A DNA stretch of 64,000 bases from UBA830 sp002295635 (GTDB taxonomy: Bacteria; Pseudomonadota; Alphaproteobacteria; MPNO01; UBA830): NCBI GenBank assembly GCA_002295635.1, contig DBHK01000008.1, positions 1 through 64,000 on the forward strand. The letters run 5' to 3'. This document shows, piece by piece, positions 61,941 to 64,000 of the stretch (the first letter of the stretch is position 1; every line of letters starts with the position of its first letter). A program made the position numbers and the translations under genes. The notes under the pieces are model-generated. The model worked only from the letters and a program-made list of their open reading frames with translations. It had not been told where the DNA came from and did not search any database.

Positions 61941-62316
61941 GGAATGCCTCTCGGTTCGTAATACATACCCCGCGGTGCGGAATCGCGCGGAGTATAGGCA
62001 TTCCTCGGGGCGCGGCAAGCAAGAGGATTCGGTTCCTCGATCACCCGATTAAATACATCGCCGCAAACGTGAGGATCATAAAATCAATAGATACATTATC
62101 GGACTTCGGATTTTACATGAATACTGACTTAGCAGGAAAATATTTCTGTCGAATAGATTTATTTTTCCGCCGGCCGACTAAAAGGTAAGTTTGGCTAATG
62201 CGAAGACACAGAGAAGAATTTAACTCTTCGGAATCAACCAAATTTTTTTATAATTTTCCAAAGGGGCCGGCAAGTGCACTTCCATCCAGGCCATTCGTGG
62301 CTAAGTAAATTATTAT
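61941..62316. other. A+T-rich intergenic region upstream of argG
   Basis: About 376 bases between rlmN and argG on the same strand. It holds no convincing gene. A weak GAAGA/TCTTC hairpin lies near 62213-62232 and an A/T-rich patch near 62240-62260; neither is a clear terminator. The argG promoter is expected here but I see no unambiguous pair. Confidence 0.45.
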
Positions 62317-63435
62317 TCAGGCGTTCTTACGTGTCCGCTCGCTGAGCGTCTTCAGCTGACCACATGCGGCGAGTATATCACGTCCTCGTGGGGTACGAAC
62401 AGGCGATGAATATCCGGCCATGTTAACAATGTCGGCAAATGCCGCAATATCCCCGTCGCTAGAACATTCATAAGGCGACCCGGGCCACGGATTAAATGGG
62501 ATGAGATTTACTTTAGCGGGGATACCACTAATAAGGCGAACAAGCTCTCGAGCATCTGCAGGCGAGTCATTGATACCCTTTAGCATGACATACTCGAACG
62601 TAATCCGACGCGAGTTCTTCGCCGTAGGGTAGGCGCGACACGCATCAAGCAATTCCGCAATTGGATACTTTTTATTTATCGGTACGATCTCGTTACGCAG
62701 GTCGTCAGTCACAGCGTGGAGCGATATTGCGAGCTGGATACCAAGATCTGCCCCAATCTTTGGTATCATTGGCACTACGCCCGCGGTGGACAAGGTGATC
62801 CGGCGTCGGGATATGTTGATACCCTCCTCGTCCATGATTATGTGCAGAGCCTTAACGATGTTGTCATAGTTATAAAGGGGTTCGCCCATACCCATCATTA
62901 CTATATTAGTTAGACGGCGGGGTTCCTTGGAAGACGGCCATTCATTGTAGGAGTCTCTGGCTAGCATGAACTGGCCAACGATTTCGCTTGGGGTCAAATT
63001 TCGAACAAGCCGCTGAGTGCCGGTATGGCAAAATCTGCAGTTCAACGTGCAGCCTACCTGGGAAGAGATGCATACAGCACCCCGGTCTTCTTCTGGAATG
63101 TGTACAGCCTCCGCGAGGTTCCCGTCAGTAAATCCCATCAGCCATTTTCGCGTGCCGTCATTCGACGTTTGTTCGGTGGCAATATCCGGGCGGGAGATCA
63201 TGAATTTCTCTGCGAATTGAGGCTGGAGATTTTTCGATATGGTCGTCATATCTGAAAAATCACGCACACCGTGATGGTATATCCAATGCCATAACTGCTT
63301 CGCCCGGAACCTTGGAAGATCCATCTCTGTAAGAGTGGTCTCCATTTGCTCACGCGTCAGTCCCACTAGATCAATCTGGGCGTCATTGGCTTCAGAAACA
63401 CTATCTACTTTAGAGATATTAGTTTTCGTTGACAT
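62317..63435 (-). CDS. rlmN: 23S rRNA/tRNA adenine-C2 methyltransferase RlmN
   Basis: The 372-residue radical-SAM enzyme methylates A2503 of 23S rRNA and A37 of some tRNAs. The N-terminal domain has LPRFRAKQLWHWIYHHG, the 4Fe-4S motif is CTLNCRFCHTG, MGMGEPLYNYDN and ISLHAVTDDLRNEIVP follow, and the C-terminal DILAACGQLK carries the methylated cysteine. It lies between argG and a PaaK-like gene in the same direction. Confidence 0.96.
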   Translation of the reverse strand: MSTKTNISKVDSVSEANDAQIDLVGLTREQMETTLTEMDLPRFRAKQLWHWIYHHGVRDFSDMTTISKNLQPQFAEKFMISRPDIATEQTSNDGTRKWLMGFTDGNLAEAVHIPEEDRGAVCISSQVGCTLNCRFCHTGTQRLVRNLTPSEIVGQFMLARDSYNEWPSSKEPRRLTNIVMMGMGEPLYNYDNIVKALHIIMDEEGINISRRRITLSTAGVVPMIPKIGADLGIQLAISLHAVTDDLRNEIVPINKKYPIAELLDACRAYPTAKNSRRITFEYVMLKGINDSPADARELVRLISGIPAKVNLIPFNPWPGSPYECSSDGDIAAFADIVNMAGYSSPVRTPRGRDILAACGQLKTLSERTRKNA

Positions 63436-63497
63436 GGCCGCAATATAGGGGCTGGGATCGCCCGATCAACAGCCCATTACTAGGTCACCGATTTCAG

Positions 63498-63523
63498 CTT
63501 TTTCAAGATACCTTTTGAAAGAG
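63498..63523 (-). terminator. weak hairpin between the PaaK-like gene and rlmN
   Basis: CTTTTTCAA (63498-63506) pairs with TTGAAAGAG (63515-63523) with one G-U pair, around an eight-base loop. It lies just downstream of the PaaK-like stop codon on the minus strand. The stem is A+T rich, so terminator function is uncertain. Confidence 0.3.
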
Positions 63524-63541
63524 TAGCGTGAGTACCGTGGC

Positions 63542-64000
63542 TTATCCCCGCGCGTCTATATATCGGTTCTGTTTGATTTGACCTTTGAATTCCGCCTCTA
63601 AGGTACCCGACTCTAATGATAAAACTTCAGGCGATACTTCAAACCGTTTCTTGATTTCCCCTGCGATACGCTCAGAAATCTCGAGATAATTGGCAGTGTC
63701 AGATATTTCAATATAAACACGCAAAACATCAAGCGTTTTGGATTCATGGACCTCAACCTTATAGTCCGCGACATCCATCTGCAGCATCATATAATCATCA
63801 AAATCGGCATGATTGATGTTGATACCGCGAACCTTGAAGAATCCTGATGTTCGTGCGGCATGTTGAATCAAAGGATAGATTGATAATGGATCACTGGCAG
63901 TCGGCTTGGAACGTTGCCAGCTTACATAATCACCCATGTTCCATCGCAGAAATGGCGTCACATTATTGTTCCATAAAGGTGTGATGATCAGTATCCCCTT
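63542..64000 (-). CDS. phenylacetate-CoA ligase-like protein (C-terminal part; cut by window end)
   Basis: The frame runs without a stop to the last base of the window; the part seen is the C-terminal 152 residues of a PaaK-type ligase: VTPFLRWNMGDYVSWQ (like RYRTRDL), the linker GFFKVRGININHADFDDYM (like VRGVNVFP), and the C-terminal small domain. The N-terminal catalytic P-loop is outside the window. It is a second PaaK-like gene beside the one at 36219. Confidence 0.85.
   Translation of the reverse strand, partial: KGILIITPLWNNNVTPFLRWNMGDYVSWQRSKPTASDPLSIYPLIQHAARTSGFFKVRGININHADFDDYMMLQMDVADYKVEVHESKTLDVLRVYIEISDTANYLEISERIAGEIKKRFEVSPEVLSLESGTLEAEFKGQIKQNRYIDARG

Noticed and set aside
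1..64000. CRISPR arrays, insertion sequences, prophage or integrative elements
   Set aside because: No regularly spaced direct repeats, transposase or integrase frames, phage structural genes or tRNA-linked duplications were seen, although a systematic repeat search could not be run.

Overview
The window looks like a piece of an alphaproteobacterial chromosome of moderate G+C content, probably from a free-living marine or environmental Rhodospirillales-like lineage. The evidence is the gene order rpmH-rnpA-yidD-yidC-engB-argB, the dapD-dapE pair, the def-fmt-truA run, many CoA-dependent catabolic enzymes and many small-molecule exporters. There is no rRNA operon, no complete insertion sequence, no CRISPR array and no clear prophage. 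The species call is inference.

Layout. 1-5.5 kb: tRNA-Arg with its promoter, a lipoprotein, a flavin-reductase-like protein, panC-panB and a DMT exporter. 5.6-12.7 kb: an RlmI-type methyltransferase, two tandem GST paralogues, a second DMT exporter, a CaiB/BaiF CoA-transferase, an MFS carrier and an HMG-CoA lyase. 12.7-19.8 kb: a NUDIX protein, then a group of redox genes whose usual partners are absent: an orphan molybdenum hydroxylase large subunit, a Rieske oxygenase without a reductase, an SdhA/FrdA-like flavoprotein paired with a 2Fe-2S-only SdhB-like protein, and a ferritin-like di-iron protein. 19.8-25.9 kb: tkt-gap-pgk and two overlapping SDR genes. 25.9-29.3 kb: a Zrg-like zinc locus (ABC permease, ATPase, ZrgA/DUF2796 and DUF3299) with a Zur-box-like palindrome. 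29.5-31.2 kb: an asparaginase-fold protein with altered catalytic residues.

31.3-39.1 kb: a tightly packed seven-gene minus-strand operon with a ThDP enzyme, a PaaK-like protein without the usual P-loop, a LplA-like protein, a DUF123 protein, an enoyl-CoA hydratase, a nitronate-monooxygenase-like protein and a hydroxyacyl-CoA dehydrogenase. 39.3-43.2 kb: an HcaT-like MFS carrier, a small membrane protein, and a disulfide oxidoreductase coupled to a TVP38/TMEM64 protein. 43.2-54.7 kb: housekeeping genes (rpmH to argB, a HAD nucleotidase, dapDE, truA-fmt-def, rmuC). 54.8-64 kb: an MFS carrier, a GlcG/HbpS-like protein, a hairpin-rich non-coding stretch, a 59-residue zinc-ribbon protein, a peroxiredoxin gene with an in-frame UGA, tRNA-Ala, YggT, folD, a third DMT exporter, argG, rlmN and the 3' part of a second paaK-like gene.

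The most striking observation is at 57361-57813. It is a complete peroxiredoxin reading frame interrupted only by TGA at the exact position of the peroxidatic cysteine (PGUT in place of PGCT), with a ribosome binding site, a possible bacterial SECIS hairpin 17 nt downstream of the UGA, and no cysteine elsewhere. It reads as a selenoprotein that ordinary gene calling would split or miss. Directly upstream, 56781-57038 holds seven perfect stems in about 260 bases of non-coding DNA, a likely structured RNA or leader that I cannot assign to a known family.
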